Assembly: GCF_030816235.1 (NCBI RefSeq)
Contig: NZ_JAUSXT010000001.1
Location: 2,852,001-2,916,000 of the forward strand
Direction of reading: 5' to 3'
DNA: 64,000 nt
Source of the DNA: Microbacterium sp. W4I4
GTDB taxonomy: Bacteria; Actinomycetota; Actinomycetes; Actinomycetales; Microbacteriaceae
The notes under the pieces were generated by a model. That model did not search any database and was not told where the DNA came from. It saw only the letters and a list, made by a program, of their open reading frames with translations. Positions within the stretch are counted from its first letter, which is position 1. Every line of letters begins with the position of its first letter. A program made the translations under genes and the position numbers. Shown here one piece after another: positions 1-8,221 of this stretch.

Positions 1-218
1 GGCACGATGCCGACGCCCTCACGCGCGGCGATGCGCACTGCGGCCTGCACGTCCTCGGTGCTCGTGGCCCGCACGACCGCCAGCGGGGTGCCGGCATTCG
101 GATCCTCGGCGCGGTCGCGGCGGTACGCCTGCAGCGCGTCGGGGTTCGTGAGCACGAGCTCGGCACCGAGCTCGGCGGTCAGGGCGGAGACGACGCGGAC
201 ATCGCGATCATCGGTCAT
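1..218 (-). CDS. FAD-linked oxidase (GlcD-type), N-terminal fragment
   Basis: The gene runs off the left edge; about 72 residues are visible, starting MTDDRDVRVVSALTAELG. The visible part has the usual opening of GlcD/FAD-binding-4 oxidases: a short helical leader, a segment like 'L.NPDALQAYRRDRAED' that precedes the PCMH-type FAD-binding domain, then 'PLAVVRATSTEDVQAAVRIA', the first beta-alpha unit of that domain. Family members oxidise 2-hydroxyacids such as glycolate or lactate. The ATG at 218 is the only in-frame start nearby. It lies 94 bp downstream of the ACT-protein gene on the same strand and may be cotranscribed with it. Substrate cannot be judged from the fragment. Confidence 0.75.
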   Translation of the reverse strand, partial: MTDDRDVRVVSALTAELGAELVLTNPDALQAYRRDRAEDPNAGTPLAVVRATSTEDVQAAVRIAAREGVGIV

Positions 219-312
219 CGGGCATCCTCGGCATTCCCGCCGCCCGCATCGGCGGCGCACTGACCACTCTCGCACACGCCGTGAGATGGGAAGTGCCGGC
301 CCGGGCGTCCCG

Positions 313-822
313 TCAGAGGACGCTGATGTCGACCTGCAGGTCGTGCGTGAGCTCTTCGATGTCGGCGCGCAGCACGTCGAGGTCGGCCGATGCCGGAACC
401 GTCGCCGTCACGGCGGACTCGAACAGTCGTCCACCGGCCATCGCGGCATCCCGGGTCTCGGTCGTCATGCTCCGGATGCTGAGCGCGTGACTGCTGAGCA
501 CACCGGAGATCTCCCGGACGATGCCGGGGCGGTCATCGCCGAGGACCGTCACGGAGACAAGGCGGTCGGCATCGGTTTCCGCATGATCGGAGCCTGTGGT
601 GACGGTGAGGGCGAGCATCCCGTCAAGGCTGCGCAACGCTGCCTGCAGCTCACCGGCCCGATCGTCGGCGACCGTGATCTGGATCACTCCGGCGAAGGTC
701 CCGGCGAGCTCGGCCAGCCGGCTGTTCTCCCAGTTGCCGCCGTGCGCGTCGACGAGATCGGCGATGGCGGAGACGAGTCCGGGGCGATCCGCTCCCGCGA
801 CCGTGAGGATGAGCGTGGTCAT
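313..822 (-). CDS. two-ACT-domain protein (GcvR-like)
   Basis: 169 residues made of two tandem ACT domains. The first opens LILTVAGADRPGLVSAIADL and the second, near residue 90, VSVTVLGDDRPGIVREISGV; both carry the 'DRPGxV' turn of amino-acid-binding ACT modules. There is no DNA-binding or catalytic domain, so it resembles the GcvR-like sensor group of glycine-cleavage regulators. The start is the ATG at 822, 20 bp downstream of the cysteine-desulfhydrase-like gene, with which it probably forms an operon. A role in sensing an amino acid, possibly cysteine or glycine, is an inference from domain type and neighbour only. Confidence 0.8.
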   Translation of the reverse strand: MTTLILTVAGADRPGLVSAIADLVDAHGGNWENSRLAELAGTFAGVIQITVADDRAGELQAALRSLDGMLALTVTTGSDHAETDADRLVSVTVLGDDRPGIVREISGVLSSHALSIRSMTTETRDAAMAGGRLFESAVTATVPASADLDVLRADIEELTHDLQVDISVL

Positions 823-842
823 GCTGACAGCGTACTGGCCCC

Positions 843-1895
843 TCAGGCCCAGCGACCGGTGTCCAGGAAGTTCAGCATCCGCTCCCGGTGCGGGGCCAGA
901 TCCCAGCCCTGCGCGGCGACCCACTCGTCGGAGTAGTAGGTGTTGGCGTAGCGGATGCCGCCGTCGCAGATCAACGTGACGACGCTGCCGGTCTCGCCGG
1001 CTGCCCGCATCCGGGCGATCAGCTGGAAGGCGCCGTACAGGTTCGTGCCGGTGGAGCCGCCCGCCCAGTGCAGGGTGCGCTCGCGCAGCAGCCGGATGGC
1101 GGCGACGGACGCGGCATCCGGCACCTGGATCATCTCGTCGATCACGCTCGGCACGAACGACGCCTCCACGCGCGGCCGGCCGATGCCCTCGATCCGGGAG
1201 GGGGAGCCCATGGCATCCGCCTCTCCCTTCCAACCGGCGTAGAACGCCGAGCCCTCCGGGTCGACGACGGCGACCTCGGTCGCATGCCGGCGGTAGCGCA
1301 CGTAGCGTCCGAAAGTGGCGCTGGTGCCGCCGGTCCCGGCTCCGACGACGATCCAGCGGGGGATCGGATGCCGCTCCTGCGCCAGCTGGCTGAAGACGCT
1401 CTCGGCGATGTTGTTGTTGCCGCGCCAGTCGGTCGCACGCTCGGCGAAGGTGAACTGGTCGAGGTAGTGACCGCCGCACTCCGCCGCGAGCCGACGCGCC
1501 TCGGCCGAGATCTCGGACGCGTTCTCGACGAAGTGACAGCTGCCGCCGTAGAACTCGATGAGGTCGATCTTCTCCTGGCTCGTCGAACTCGGCACGACCG
1601 TCACGAAGGGCAGGCCCAGCATCCGCGCGAAGTACGCCTCGGATACCGCGGTCGATCCGCTGGAGGACTCCAGGAGGGTGGTTCCCTCATCGATGAGCCC
1701 GTTCACCAGGCCGTACAGGATCAGCGAACGGGCGAGGCGATGCTTGAGCGAGCCGGTCGGATGCACCGACTCGTCCTTCAGATACAGGTCGATGCCCCAT
1801 TCCTCCGGGAGGGGGAAGAGGTGCAGATGCGTGTCGGCTGAGCGGTTGCCATCCGCCTCGAGCACGCGGATGGCGGAACTGACCCATTCGCTCAT
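843..1895 (-). CDS. PLP-dependent cysteine synthase/desulfhydrase family (Cds1-like)
   Basis: 350 residues of the fold-type II PLP family. The lysine motif '[17 protein letters not shown]' lies near residue 45, '[15 protein letters not shown]' binds the substrate carboxylate, and '[10 protein letters not shown]' near residue 190 cradles the PLP phosphate. From memory the protein resembles mycobacterial Cds1 (Rv3684), an L-cysteine desulfhydrase releasing sulfide, pyruvate and ammonia, more than housekeeping CysK or CysM; that comparison was not computed. Start ATG at 1895. It heads a leftward run with the ACT protein. Cysteine degradation versus cysteine synthesis cannot be separated by eye. 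Confidence 0.82.
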   Translation of the reverse strand: MSEWVSSAIRVLEADGNRSADTHLHLFPLPEEWGIDLYLKDESVHPTGSLKHRLARSLILYGLVNGLIDEGTTLLESSSGSTAVSEAYFARMLGLPFVTVVPSSTSQEKIDLIEFYGGSCHFVENASEISAEARRLAAECGGHYLDQFTFAERATDWRGNNNIAESVFSQLAQERHPIPRWIVVGAGTGGTSATFGRYVRYRRHATEVAVVDPEGSAFYAGWKGEADAMGSPSRIEGIGRPRVEASFVPSVIDEMIQVPDAASVAAIRLLRERTLHWAGGSTGTNLYGAFQLIARMRAAGETGSVVTLICDGGIRYANTYYSDEWVAAQGWDLAPHRERMLNFLDTGRWA

Positions 1896-1960
1896 GCCTC
1901 GAGCGTAGTCGGGGAGGTCTCCCACACTCTCCTCGGCGCGGGTGGGGCGAGGCGGACTGC

Positions 1961-2734
1961 TCAGGGGATGCGGACCAGGGTGCCCTGCGCGCTGTCCGGC
2001 CCGAGCTGGAACTCGAAGCGCGAGCGGTCGCCGCGGTGGTATGCGATGAAGAACTCGATAGGACGGCTCGCACCGTCGCGGCTCACGCTGCGCAGCCGCA
2101 GCAGAGCCGAACCCGCGCTCACCCCCAGCAGACCGGCCTGCTCGTGCGTGGCGACGGTGGCCTCGGCGGAGCGCACGCCGTGCGTGGCCGTGATGCCGTG
2201 CTCGGCGAGCAGCGCATACAGCGAAGCGTCGCGCAGATCCGCGCCGAGGGTCACCTCGCCCACGTCCTGCGGCATCCACGTCGTCGACAGCGACCAGGCG
2301 TCGTCGTCGACGTGACGCAGTCGGGTGAGGACGACGACCGGGGAGCCCTCGGCGATCTCGAGGGCGGCCGCGACCTCGGCATCCGCTTCGATCGTCTCGT
2401 GGCGCAGGATGTCGCTGCGCACGTGTCCGCCACGGCGCTCGACCTCGTCGAACAGACCGACCAGCGTGTGCACCAGCGACTCCGCCGTGCGCGGGCGTGC
2501 CACGAACGTGCCCTTGCCCTTGACGCGCTCGACCAGTCCCTCGTGCTCCAGCTGCGCCAGGGCCTGACGCACCACGGTGCGCGAGACGCCGTACTGCTCG
2601 CACAGCCGGTGCTCGCCGGGCAGCGGGTCGCCGGGCTGCAGCCGGTCGTTCTCGATGTGCTCGACGATCAGCCGGCGCAGCTGGTCGTACATGGGCGCGG
2701 CGGAACGCCGGTCGATTCCGGTGACGGTGCTCAT
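1961..2734 (-). CDS. GntR-family regulator with UTRA domain (HutC subfamily)
   Basis: 257 residues. The N-terminal winged helix (about residues 10-75) includes '[20 protein letters not shown]' followed by '[21 protein letters not shown]', the classic GntR recognition helix and wing. The rest is a UTRA ligand-binding domain, typical of sugar- or sugar-phosphate-responsive regulators. The start ATG overlaps the rbsD stop by one base (TGATG), so it is the last gene of an rbsK-rbsD-gntR operon. Two TGT-N4-ACA words precede rbsK, and the same word recurs at 14673 and 23130-23155, so I infer that this protein autoregulates and controls those operons too. Confidence 0.88.
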   Translation of the reverse strand: MSTVTGIDRRSAAPMYDQLRRLIVEHIENDRLQPGDPLPGEHRLCEQYGVSRTVVRQALAQLEHEGLVERVKGKGTFVARPRTAESLVHTLVGLFDEVERRGGHVRSDILRHETIEADAEVAAALEIAEGSPVVVLTRLRHVDDDAWSLSTTWMPQDVGEVTLGADLRDASLYALLAEHGITATHGVRSAEATVATHEQAGLLGVSAGSALLRLRSVSRDGASRPIEFFIAYHRGDRSRFEFQLGPDSAQGTLVRIP

Positions 2735-3132
2735 CAGTATGCGACTCCCGCGTGCAGGATGACGTTGGCGTACGGGGTGAACTCTCCGGAGCGCACGAAA
2801 GCGCGCGCCGCGTGGGTCTGCTTCTTGAACTCGACGTGCGGCACCAGCTCGATCTCGATGCCCGGCAGTCGTTCGCGCAGCGCCTCGAGCACGTGGGGGC
2901 TGGCTTCGGCGACCTCGGCGGAGACCGTGGCGCCCTCCACGACGAGTTCGGCCAGGATCGTGTCGAGCACGTCCAGGAACGCCGGAGCGCCGGGGCGGTA
3001 GGCCAGATCGATGCGCTCGGCGTCCGGGGGGATCGGCAGCCCGGCATCCGTCACGACGATCAGATCTGTGTGCCCGGTCTCGCTGATCACACGGGACAGC
3101 GCGGGGTTGATGGTGGTGGATGTCTTGCGCAT
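2734..3132 (-). CDS. rbsD: D-ribose pyranase (RbsD family)
   Basis: 132 residues, the normal RbsD length. It has the family opening '[20 protein letters not shown]', containing the conserved His near residue 20, and the C-terminal '[17 protein letters not shown]'. RbsD proteins interconvert pyranose and furanose forms so that the adjacent kinase receives the furanose. It lies 24 bp downstream of rbsK and overlaps the gntR start by one base. The true sugar may not be ribose, because the candidate shared operator links this operon to the unassigned kinase/lactonase operon at 18735-23073. Confidence 0.88.
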   Translation of the reverse strand: MRKTSTTINPALSRVISETGHTDLIVVTDAGLPIPPDAERIDLAYRPGAPAFLDVLDTILAELVVEGATVSAEVAEASPHVLEALRERLPGIEIELVPHVEFKKQTHAARAFVRSGEFTPYANVILHAGVAY

Positions 3133-3156
3133 GGGGCTCCTTCGGGCCGCGTGGTG

Positions 3157-4101
3157 TCAGCGCGGGTTCTGCGCCAGCAGGGCGTCGACCTCGTCGCGAC
3201 GCGGCAGGCTGGGCGAGGCGCCCTGCCTGGTCACGGCGATGGCGCCGGCGGCGCTGGCCAGACGGGTGGCCTCGGCGAGCGTCCAGCCCTCGGCGAGTGC
3301 GGCGCCCAGATAGCCGGCATAGGCGTCGCCGGCGGCGGTGGTGTCGACCGGGCTGACGGGGATCGGGTCGATGAACGTGGTGCCCTCGGCGGTCACGACG
3401 CAGGAGCCCTTCTCGGCCATCGTGATCACGGCAGAGCCGACGCCCTGCGCGAGGAACCACTGTCCGGCGCGTTCGGCGGATGCCGCATCCGTCACCTCGA
3501 TGCCGCTGAGCAGGGACGCCTCGGTCTCATTGGGCGTGACGATGTCGATGTTGCGCCACACCTCGGCATCCAGCGGCGCGGCCGGTGCCGGATCCAGTAC
3601 CACCGTCATGCCGTGCGCGCGGGCGCGCGAGGTGATGTGCAGGGTGAGGGATGCCGGAGTCTCGAGCTGGGTGAGCAGGACGGAGGTCGTGGGTGCCAGC
3701 GCCTCGAGTGCCGCGTCGATCTGCTCGGGGCTGAGCTGCGCGTTGGCGAGCGGCACCATGACGATGTCGTTCTGGGCGGACGCGTCGACGCGGATGTGCG
3801 CGATGCCGGTGGGGCCCGGGACAGTGCGCAGGTGTGTGAGATCGACGCCCGCGGCGGAGAGCCCGTCGACGATGAGGTCGTGGAAGAGGTCGTCGCCCAC
3901 GCAGCCGACGAAGCTGGTCCTGGCGCCGGCGAGACCGGCCGAGACGGCCTGATTCGCACCCTTGCCGCCCAGCAGCAGGGTGAACTGGTCGCCGAGGATG
4001 GTCTCTCCGCGTGCGGGCAGGCGCTGCGAGAAGGTGGTCACATCGGCGGTCACGCTGCCGACGATCACGACACCCGTGCGGCTGGTCTGGTCGCTGGTCA
4101 T
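3157..4101 (-). CDS. rbsK: ribokinase-like PfkB sugar kinase
   Basis: 314 residues of the PfkB family. Near residue 45 is 'LLLGGKGANQAVSAGLAGA' (substrate-binding GGKGANQA), in the middle is 'TVVLDPAPAAPL', and near residue 255 is 'SPVDTTAAGDAYAGYLGAAL', the DTxxxGD anion hole with its catalytic Asp. Ribokinases phosphorylate D-ribose at O5; relatives take deoxyribose and other pentoses. It is the first gene of the leftward rbsK-rbsD-gntR unit. The 141 bp to the divergent transaldolase gene hold two candidate operators (4152-4161 and 4179-4188). Confidence 0.87.
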   Translation of the reverse strand: MTSDQTSRTGVVIVGSVTADVTTFSQRLPARGETILGDQFTLLLGGKGANQAVSAGLAGARTSFVGCVGDDLFHDLIVDGLSAAGVDLTHLRTVPGPTGIAHIRVDASAQNDIVMVPLANAQLSPEQIDAALEALAPTTSVLLTQLETPASLTLHITSRARAHGMTVVLDPAPAAPLDAEVWRNIDIVTPNETEASLLSGIEVTDAASAERAGQWFLAQGVGSAVITMAEKGSCVVTAEGTTFIDPIPVSPVDTTAAGDAYAGYLGAALAEGWTLAEATRLASAAGAIAVTRQGASPSLPRRDEVDALLAQNPR

Positions 4102-4151
4102 ACTCTCCCGATCGGCTTCTGGGCGTCGTCGTCTTTGACTTCGGCTGACCC

Positions 4152-4188
4152 TGTCATTACATTAGCCGCATCCCCGCTTGTAACGACA
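4152..4188. promoter_or_regulatory. candidate GntR operator pair (TGTCATTACA / TGTAACGACA)
   Basis: TGTCATTACA at 4152-4161 and TGTAACGACA at 4179-4188 lie in the divergent rbsK/transaldolase intergenic region. The second, read on the other strand, is TGTCGTTACA, so the two differ at one base and form an inverted pair 27 bp apart. The TGT-N4-ACA form fits GntR-family operators. Matching words occur before the CUT2 transporter (14673) and between the kinase and cupin genes (23130, 23146). Confidence 0.6.
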
Positions 4189-4242
4189 GGTGGGGACCGG
4201 TGCGCCCGTGGCGGGCCGCTGTGCCTGCGAAGAGGAGACCGG

Positions 4243-4899
4243 ATGACCGCGCCGCGGCTGTATGTGGACAGTGCTGACGTCGAACGCGTCGGGAGGCTGC
4301 TCTCCGCGGGCGTCGTGCACGGAGTTACCACCAACCCCACCATCCTCGAACGCGGCGGGCGCGCGGCATCCGAGATCCCCGCGCTGTACGAGCGCTGGAC
4401 CGCGGAGGGCGCCGACGAGGTCTTCTTCCAGACCTGGGGCGGGGATCGGGAGTCATACCTGCGCAACGCCTCCGGCATCCTCGCGCTCGGCGACCGGGTC
4501 GCCGTGAAGGTGCCGGCGACCGCCGAGGGCTTCGCCGCGGCATCCGCTCTGGTGCGCGACGGTGCCACGGTGCTCGTCACCGCCGTCTACACGGTCGCGC
4601 AGGCGCTCGCGTGCGCCAGCATCGGCGTGCGCTACATCGCGCCGTACCTGGGCCGGATGCGGGACGCCGGACTCGACGGCTCCGGGATCATCGCCCGCAT
4701 GCAGAGCGTGTGCGCGGACAGCGACACGAACGTCCTGGCCGCCAGCCTGCGCTCGCCGGATGACATCGTCGAACTGCGCGAGTCGGGTGTGCCGTATTTC
4801 ACCGCGGCTCCCGATGTGCTCGACGCGCTGCTGTTCGACTCCGTGAGCGACTCGTCTTCGGCCGAGTTCGATGCCGCGATGGTGCGGCTCGGGGCGTAG
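4243..4899 (+). CDS. transaldolase / fructose-6-phosphate aldolase-like protein
   Basis: 218 residues, the length of the small TalC/FSA group rather than full transaldolase. Signatures are 'VVHGVTTNPTILERGG' near residue 25 and the Schiff-base lysine in 'DRVAVKVPATAEGFAAASAL' near residue 87; 'VTAVYTVAQALAC' follows. Family members cleave or transfer dihydroxyacetone or glycolaldehyde units of sugar phosphates. The start ATG at 4243 follows AGAGGAGA, a good ribosome site. It is transcribed away from rbsK through the shared candidate operators, suggesting it acts at the carbon-splitting end of the same sugar route. The exact aldol substrate is unknown. Confidence 0.82.
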   Translation: MTAPRLYVDSADVERVGRLLSAGVVHGVTTNPTILERGGRAASEIPALYERWTAEGADEVFFQTWGGDRESYLRNASGILALGDRVAVKVPATAEGFAAASALVRDGATVLVTAVYTVAQALACASIGVRYIAPYLGRMRDAGLDGSGIIARMQSVCADSDTNVLAASLRSPDDIVELRESGVPYFTAAPDVLDALLFDSVSDSSSAEFDAAMVRLGA

Positions 4900-4958
4900 G
4901 CGGCTCCTGGCCGAGGCCCGCCGGCGCGGGCGTGGCCCCCAGGTATCGTGTTCGCGCT

Positions 4959-5054
4959 CAGGTCGCGATTCGTCCCGCTTTCGGCATCACCTGGTGGTTC
5001 AGGTCGCAATCGATCCCGCTTTCCCGGCATCTTTCCGGGACGAAGTGCGACCTG
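4959..5054. repeat. CAGGTCGC 55-bp palindrome (5000-5054) with upstream left half-unit
   Basis: A complete unit spans 5000-5054: CAGGTCGCA at the left, TGCGACCTG at the right, inner arms TCCCG/CGGGA. A left half-unit, CAGGTCGCGATTCGTCCCG, begins at 4959. It lies between convergent genes (transaldolase ending 4899, FadR-like gene ending 5119). The unit is exactly 55 bp, as are the other six complete copies in the window. It could act as a bidirectional terminator or be a REP/MITE-like element. Confidence 0.85.
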
Positions 5055-5118
5055 AACAGGTGGGACGGATGCTGTGGAGCGGATGCTGTGGACGGCCGCA
5101 TCCACACGATCCGCGGCG

Positions 5119-5799
5119 TCAGGCGGACGTCGCCTGACGCAGCCACCGCTCGATGCCCGCGACGTGGGCCGTGGCGAGGGAGGTCGCCAGCGCCGAATCG
5201 TGCTGGCCGATCGCCTCGGCGATGGCGCGGTGCTCCGACAGGGTGCGTTCGACGGCGCCCTGCTCGGTGAGTCCTCGCCACACCCGGGCGCGGATCGTCT
5301 GACTGCCGAGGCTGTCGATCAGACTGGACAGATAGCCGTTGCGGGTGAGGCTCACGATCTCGCCGTGGAATCGGATGTCGTGGGCGACCAGGTCGTCGAT
5401 GCTCACGTCGTTCGGGTCCACGGACGACACCTCGTCGAGCAGCCGCTGAGCATCGTCGTCGGAGGCGTTGCCCGCAGCGAGGCCGGTGGCCTGGGATTCC
5501 AGCATCCGCCTCACCGCGAACAACTCGAGCAGTGAGTCGTCGTCGTGCATGTCGACGACGAAGCTGATCGCCTCCAGCAGCAGATGCGGCTCGAGGCTGG
5601 TGACGTAGGTGCCGTCGCCGCGGCGCACATCGAGGATGCGGATGACCTCGAGCGCCTTGACCGCTTCGCGCATGGAGTTGCGCGACAGGCCAAGCCTCTC
5701 GGCGAGCTCCTTCTCGGGCGGCAGACGGTCGCCGGGACCCAGTTCGCCGGCAACGATCATCGCTTTGATCTTCTCGATCGCCTCGTCCGTGACAGCCAT
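5119..5799 (-). CDS. FadR-type GntR regulator (FCD domain)
   Basis: 226 residues. The N-terminal winged helix includes 'LPPEKELAERLGLSRNSMRE' and 'DVRRGDGTYVTSLEPHLLLE'; a helical FCD domain follows, with likely metal/ligand histidines in 'VAHDIRFHGEIVSLTRNGYL' and 'LSEHRAIAEAI'. FCD regulators usually sense carboxylates or sugar acids. It is divergent from the L-fuconolactonase-like gene with only 57 bp between starts, and that gap holds the inverted repeat ATGTC-N6-GACAT (5825-5840). I infer that it controls the L-fucose genes; the ligand could be L-fuconate or a later intermediate. Confidence 0.85.
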   Translation of the reverse strand: MAVTDEAIEKIKAMIVAGELGPGDRLPPEKELAERLGLSRNSMREAVKALEVIRILDVRRGDGTYVTSLEPHLLLEAISFVVDMHDDDSLLELFAVRRMLESQATGLAAGNASDDDAQRLLDEVSSVDPNDVSIDDLVAHDIRFHGEIVSLTRNGYLSSLIDSLGSQTIRARVWRGLTEQGAVERTLSEHRAIAEAIGQHDSALATSLATAHVAGIERWLRQATSA

Positions 5800-5824
5800 G
5801 GCCACATCCTCGCACAATGATCCG

Positions 5825-5840
5825 ATGTCTGCGCCGACAT
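5825..5840. promoter_or_regulatory. inverted repeat, candidate FadR-type operator
   Basis: ATGTCTGCGCCGACAT: two 5-bp arms (ATGTC/GACAT) around a 6-bp centre, in the 57-bp gap between the divergent FCD regulator and lactonase genes. Position and symmetry suit the operator of the adjacent regulator. Confidence 0.5.
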
Positions 5841-5856
5841 GTGTGACGATGGAGGC

Positions 5857-6735
5857 ATGCGTGTTGTCGACAGCCACCTGCACCTCTGGGATCCTGCAGT
5901 TCTGATGTACAGCTGGCTGGGTGGCGACCTGGACGACACGTTCGCGGCGGATCGGCTGCGCGAGGATCGCATCGAAGACGTCGACCAGCAGGTGGCGGTG
6001 TTCGTTCAGGCCGGCGCCGCACCGAAGCAGGCGATCGACGAGGTGCGCTGGGTGGAGTCCATCGCGTCCGCCGCAGGTGTGGTCGCGATCGTCGCCGACG
6101 CCCGGCTGCATCGGCGGCGCAAGCTGCTGAAGCATCTGGATGCGCTCGCCGAGCACGACCTCGTCGTGGGCGTCCGTCACCTGCTGCAGGATGAGAAGGA
6201 CGGCTTCGCCCGTCGCCGGGACTTCATCGAAGGCGCCCGCGAGCTCGCTGCGCGCGGGCTCACGTTCGACGCCTGCGTGCGGCACCATCAGATTCCGGAT
6301 GTGACTGCGCTGGGACAAGCCGTGCCAGGGCTGCGGATCGTGCTCGATCATCTCGGCAAGCCCGCCATCGGCACCGTCGAGCAGCCCCTCCCGCCGAGCC
6401 CCGAGTGGCTGCGCGACCTGCGCGCGCTCGCGGCGAACTCGAACGTCTTCGTCAAGCTCTCCGGGCTCCCGGCGGAGTCGAACGGGGACATCGATGAGGA
6501 CCAGATGGAGCCGTTCCTGGATGCCGTTGCCGAGGCGTTCGGCGAGGACCGGCTGATGTGGGGCAGCGACTGGCCGGTGTCGTCCACCGCATCCCTCGAT
6601 TCCGAAGGCAGCTACTTCACCGTGGGCAACCGCGACGACTGGTGCCACACCGTCGCTGGTTGGGCGAAGGATCGCGGCCTGGACACCGAGAAGGTCTTCT
6701 GGTCGAATGCCGTGCGCTTCTACGGCATCCGCTGA
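5857..6735 (+). CDS. amidohydrolase-family lactonase, probable L-fuconolactonase
   Basis: 292 residues, COG3618-type TIM-barrel hydrolase. It opens 'MRVVDSHLHLWDP' (HxH metal motif), has 'VVGVRHLLQDE' near residue 105, 'RIVLDHLGKPAIG' (metal His) near 165, and 'DRLMWGSDWPVSS' (catalytic Asp) near 235. Relatives hydrolyse L-fucono- and L-rhamnono-1,4-lactones. The other enzymes of the Xanthomonas-type L-fucose route lie at 8222-12623, so this best fills the lactonase step. I chose the ATG at 5857 because the protein starts directly on the conserved barrel strand; a GGAGG lies almost against it, so translation may be leaderless. An in-frame ATG at 5839 is the alternative. Confidence 0.82.
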   Translation: MRVVDSHLHLWDPAVLMYSWLGGDLDDTFAADRLREDRIEDVDQQVAVFVQAGAAPKQAIDEVRWVESIASAAGVVAIVADARLHRRRKLLKHLDALAEHDLVVGVRHLLQDEKDGFARRRDFIEGARELAARGLTFDACVRHHQIPDVTALGQAVPGLRIVLDHLGKPAIGTVEQPLPPSPEWLRDLRALAANSNVFVKLSGLPAESNGDIDEDQMEPFLDAVAEAFGEDRLMWGSDWPVSSTASLDSEGSYFTVGNRDDWCHTVAGWAKDRGLDTEKVFWSNAVRFYGIR

Positions 6736-6802
6736 CCGCGGCCCGGCCCGGCCTGGCCCGGATCCGACCTGGCCGTCCTGCCCGGACCGGGACCCACCCG
6801 TC

Positions 6803-6857
6803 CAGGTCGCAGTTATGGTCGCCATTCACAGGGATTGGCGGCAACGGTTGCGACCTG
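6803..6857. repeat. CAGGTCGC 55-bp palindrome
   Basis: Complete unit with outer arms CAGGTCGCA/TTGCGACCTG and a right inner arm GGCGGCAAC partly matching GGTCGCC on the left. Its interior closely matches the reverse complement of the units at 8055 and 8138, so the copies on the two sides of the nuclease gene are in opposite orientation. It lies just past the lactonase stop (6735), in a convergent intergenic region. Confidence 0.87.
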
Positions 6858-6885
6858 GGGGACGACGTTCGGCAACGGGGGCGTT

Positions 6886-6940
6886 CAGGTCGCAGTTATG
6901 GTCGCCATCCGACGGGCTTAGCAGCAAGAACTGCGACCTG
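6886..6940. repeat. CAGGTCGC 55-bp palindrome
   Basis: Complete unit with a perfect 12-bp outer stem (CAGGTCGCAGTT/AACTGCGACCTG). The left 23 bases match the unit at 6803; the right interior is diverged. It lies 39 bp before the stop of the nuclease gene (6979), giving two tandem palindromes between convergent genes. Confidence 0.87.
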
Positions 6941-6978
6941 GCGGTGGGGTGGGCGCGCGCGGATGCTGGCGCACCGGG

Positions 6979-8001
6979 TCAGTGCGCCAGCGCGGCGCGT
7001 ACTCGGGCGATCAGCAGTTCGGGGCGGGCGAAGAGCGCGCTGGTCACTTCGATGACCGTCCAGCCGGCAGCGCGCAGCGCGGCGATGCGCTCGACGTCTG
7101 CGGCGTAGTGCGCACTGTGCAGGATGCCGTGGTATTCGACCGCGACCTTGCGGTCGGGGTACGCCATATCGACGCATCCGATGAATCGACCGTCGTCGTC
7201 GTAGACATCCTGATTCAGTACCGGCTCGGGCAATCCGGCGAGCACGAGATGGCAGCGCACCTGGGATTCCCGAGGCGACCAGGCGTCCTCGCGGATCAGC
7301 TCGACCGCGTCGCGCAGGCGACGGATGCCGGACCAGCGCGTGCGCGCGATCATCGCGCGCAGCTCGTCGCGTGTGGTCCAGGGTCGTCTGCCGGCATCCG
7401 GTCGTCCGTACCCTTCGCGCCAGACCCTGCAGAAGAAATCCCCGAGCGCGACGAGATCGAGCAGCCTCAGGTGGCCGAGCTGGGCCCAGGTCATCGCAGG
7501 GCCGGCGATCGCGAAGCCGCGCACGATGCGCAGTTCCGCGGCAGCGGGATCGGCACGGTGACCGCGCACGCCGGCCGCACGCACGATCGGTCCGTCGCCG
7601 AGGGTGCTGACGTGCACGTCGAGCAGGTGGCCATCCATAGGGGCGAGCCGGGCATCCGCCGCATCCCTCGTATCCGTCCAGGGCTCCGCAGGATCCGGCG
7701 GGGGCGGGTAGACGAGCGGCAGCGGACCGCCGCGAATCGCCACCGCGGACTCATGACTGAGGAACTGTCCGGGCCGCAGTCGGGGCGCGTAACGGTACGC
7801 CTGCACCCGCCGCTCGTGGACCTGGCGAGCGAACGGGTCGAGGTGATCCGTGGAGTCATCGGCGGGGAGCGCGCGAACGCCGGTGAAGGGTGCCTCGAGG
7901 TCGCCTCTGCGCAATCGGCCGCGGCTGACACCGGCGGCCATCGCGTCGGTGACGCTGAAGCGTCGACCGAGGTCGGGCGGAAGCGGGCGGGCGGGGCGCA
8001 T
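6979..8001 (-). CDS. AbiEi-like wing domain plus DUF559/Vsr-like nuclease protein
   Basis: 340 residues. The N-terminus ('FSVTDAMAAGVSRGRLRRGD', then 'FTGVRALPAD') looks like the AbiEi-antitoxin winged-helix domain. The middle (about 80-230) is actinobacteria-specific. The C-terminus (about 255-340) has 'GRFIGCVDMAYPDRKVAVEY', 'HYAADVERIAALRAAGWTVI' and a terminal helix, the DUF559/Vsr-like endonuclease pattern with Asp and Glu at the presumed metal site. Such proteins are common orphans in actinobacteria and are not functionally proven. Two CAGGTCGC palindromes lie on each side, and the gene splits the L-fucose cluster, suggesting insertion. Start ATG at 8001; no toxin partner is adjacent. 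Confidence 0.75.
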   Translation of the reverse strand: MRPARPLPPDLGRRFSVTDAMAAGVSRGRLRRGDLEAPFTGVRALPADDSTDHLDPFARQVHERRVQAYRYAPRLRPGQFLSHESAVAIRGGPLPLVYPPPPDPAEPWTDTRDAADARLAPMDGHLLDVHVSTLGDGPIVRAAGVRGHRADPAAAELRIVRGFAIAGPAMTWAQLGHLRLLDLVALGDFFCRVWREGYGRPDAGRRPWTTRDELRAMIARTRWSGIRRLRDAVELIREDAWSPRESQVRCHLVLAGLPEPVLNQDVYDDDGRFIGCVDMAYPDRKVAVEYHGILHSAHYAADVERIAALRAAGWTVIEVTSALFARPELLIARVRAALAH

Positions 8002-8054
8002 CGCTTCACGATGCCAGGTGGTGGCTGACTCCGTGAGAGTTATCCACAGGCATC

Positions 8055-8109
8055 CAGGTCGCAACGGTTGCCGCCAGAACACGCGGATACCGGCCATAAG
8101 TGCGACCTG
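8055..8109. repeat. CAGGTCGC 55-bp palindrome
   Basis: Complete unit; its reverse complement aligns with the unit at 6803 along most of its length (shared CTTATGG-like and GGCGGCAAC blocks). It lies 54 bp upstream of the nuclease start, so it could also sit in that gene's promoter. Confidence 0.87.
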
Positions 8110-8137
8110 GGCACCGGGATGCCGAGCGTCGGTACTC

Positions 8138-8192
8138 CAGGTCGCAATAGTTGCCGCTGAATCCCGGGAATGGCGGCAACGAGTGCGACCTG
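8138..8192. repeat. CAGGTCGC 55-bp palindrome
   Basis: Complete unit with outer arms CAGGTCGCA/TGCGACCTG and a strong inner stem TTGCCGC/GCGGCAA, so it can fold as a long hairpin. It is 30 bp before the stop of the SDR gene (8222) and second of the pair on this side of the nuclease gene. Confidence 0.87.
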
Positions 8193-8221
8193 GACCCCGG
8201 CCCGGCCCAGGGCGAAGAGCT

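Noticed and set aside
2752..4242. Long plus-strand extension upstream of the transaldolase start
   Set aside because: It is antisense to rbsD and rbsK, and the ATG at 4243 has a proper ribosome site and matches family length.
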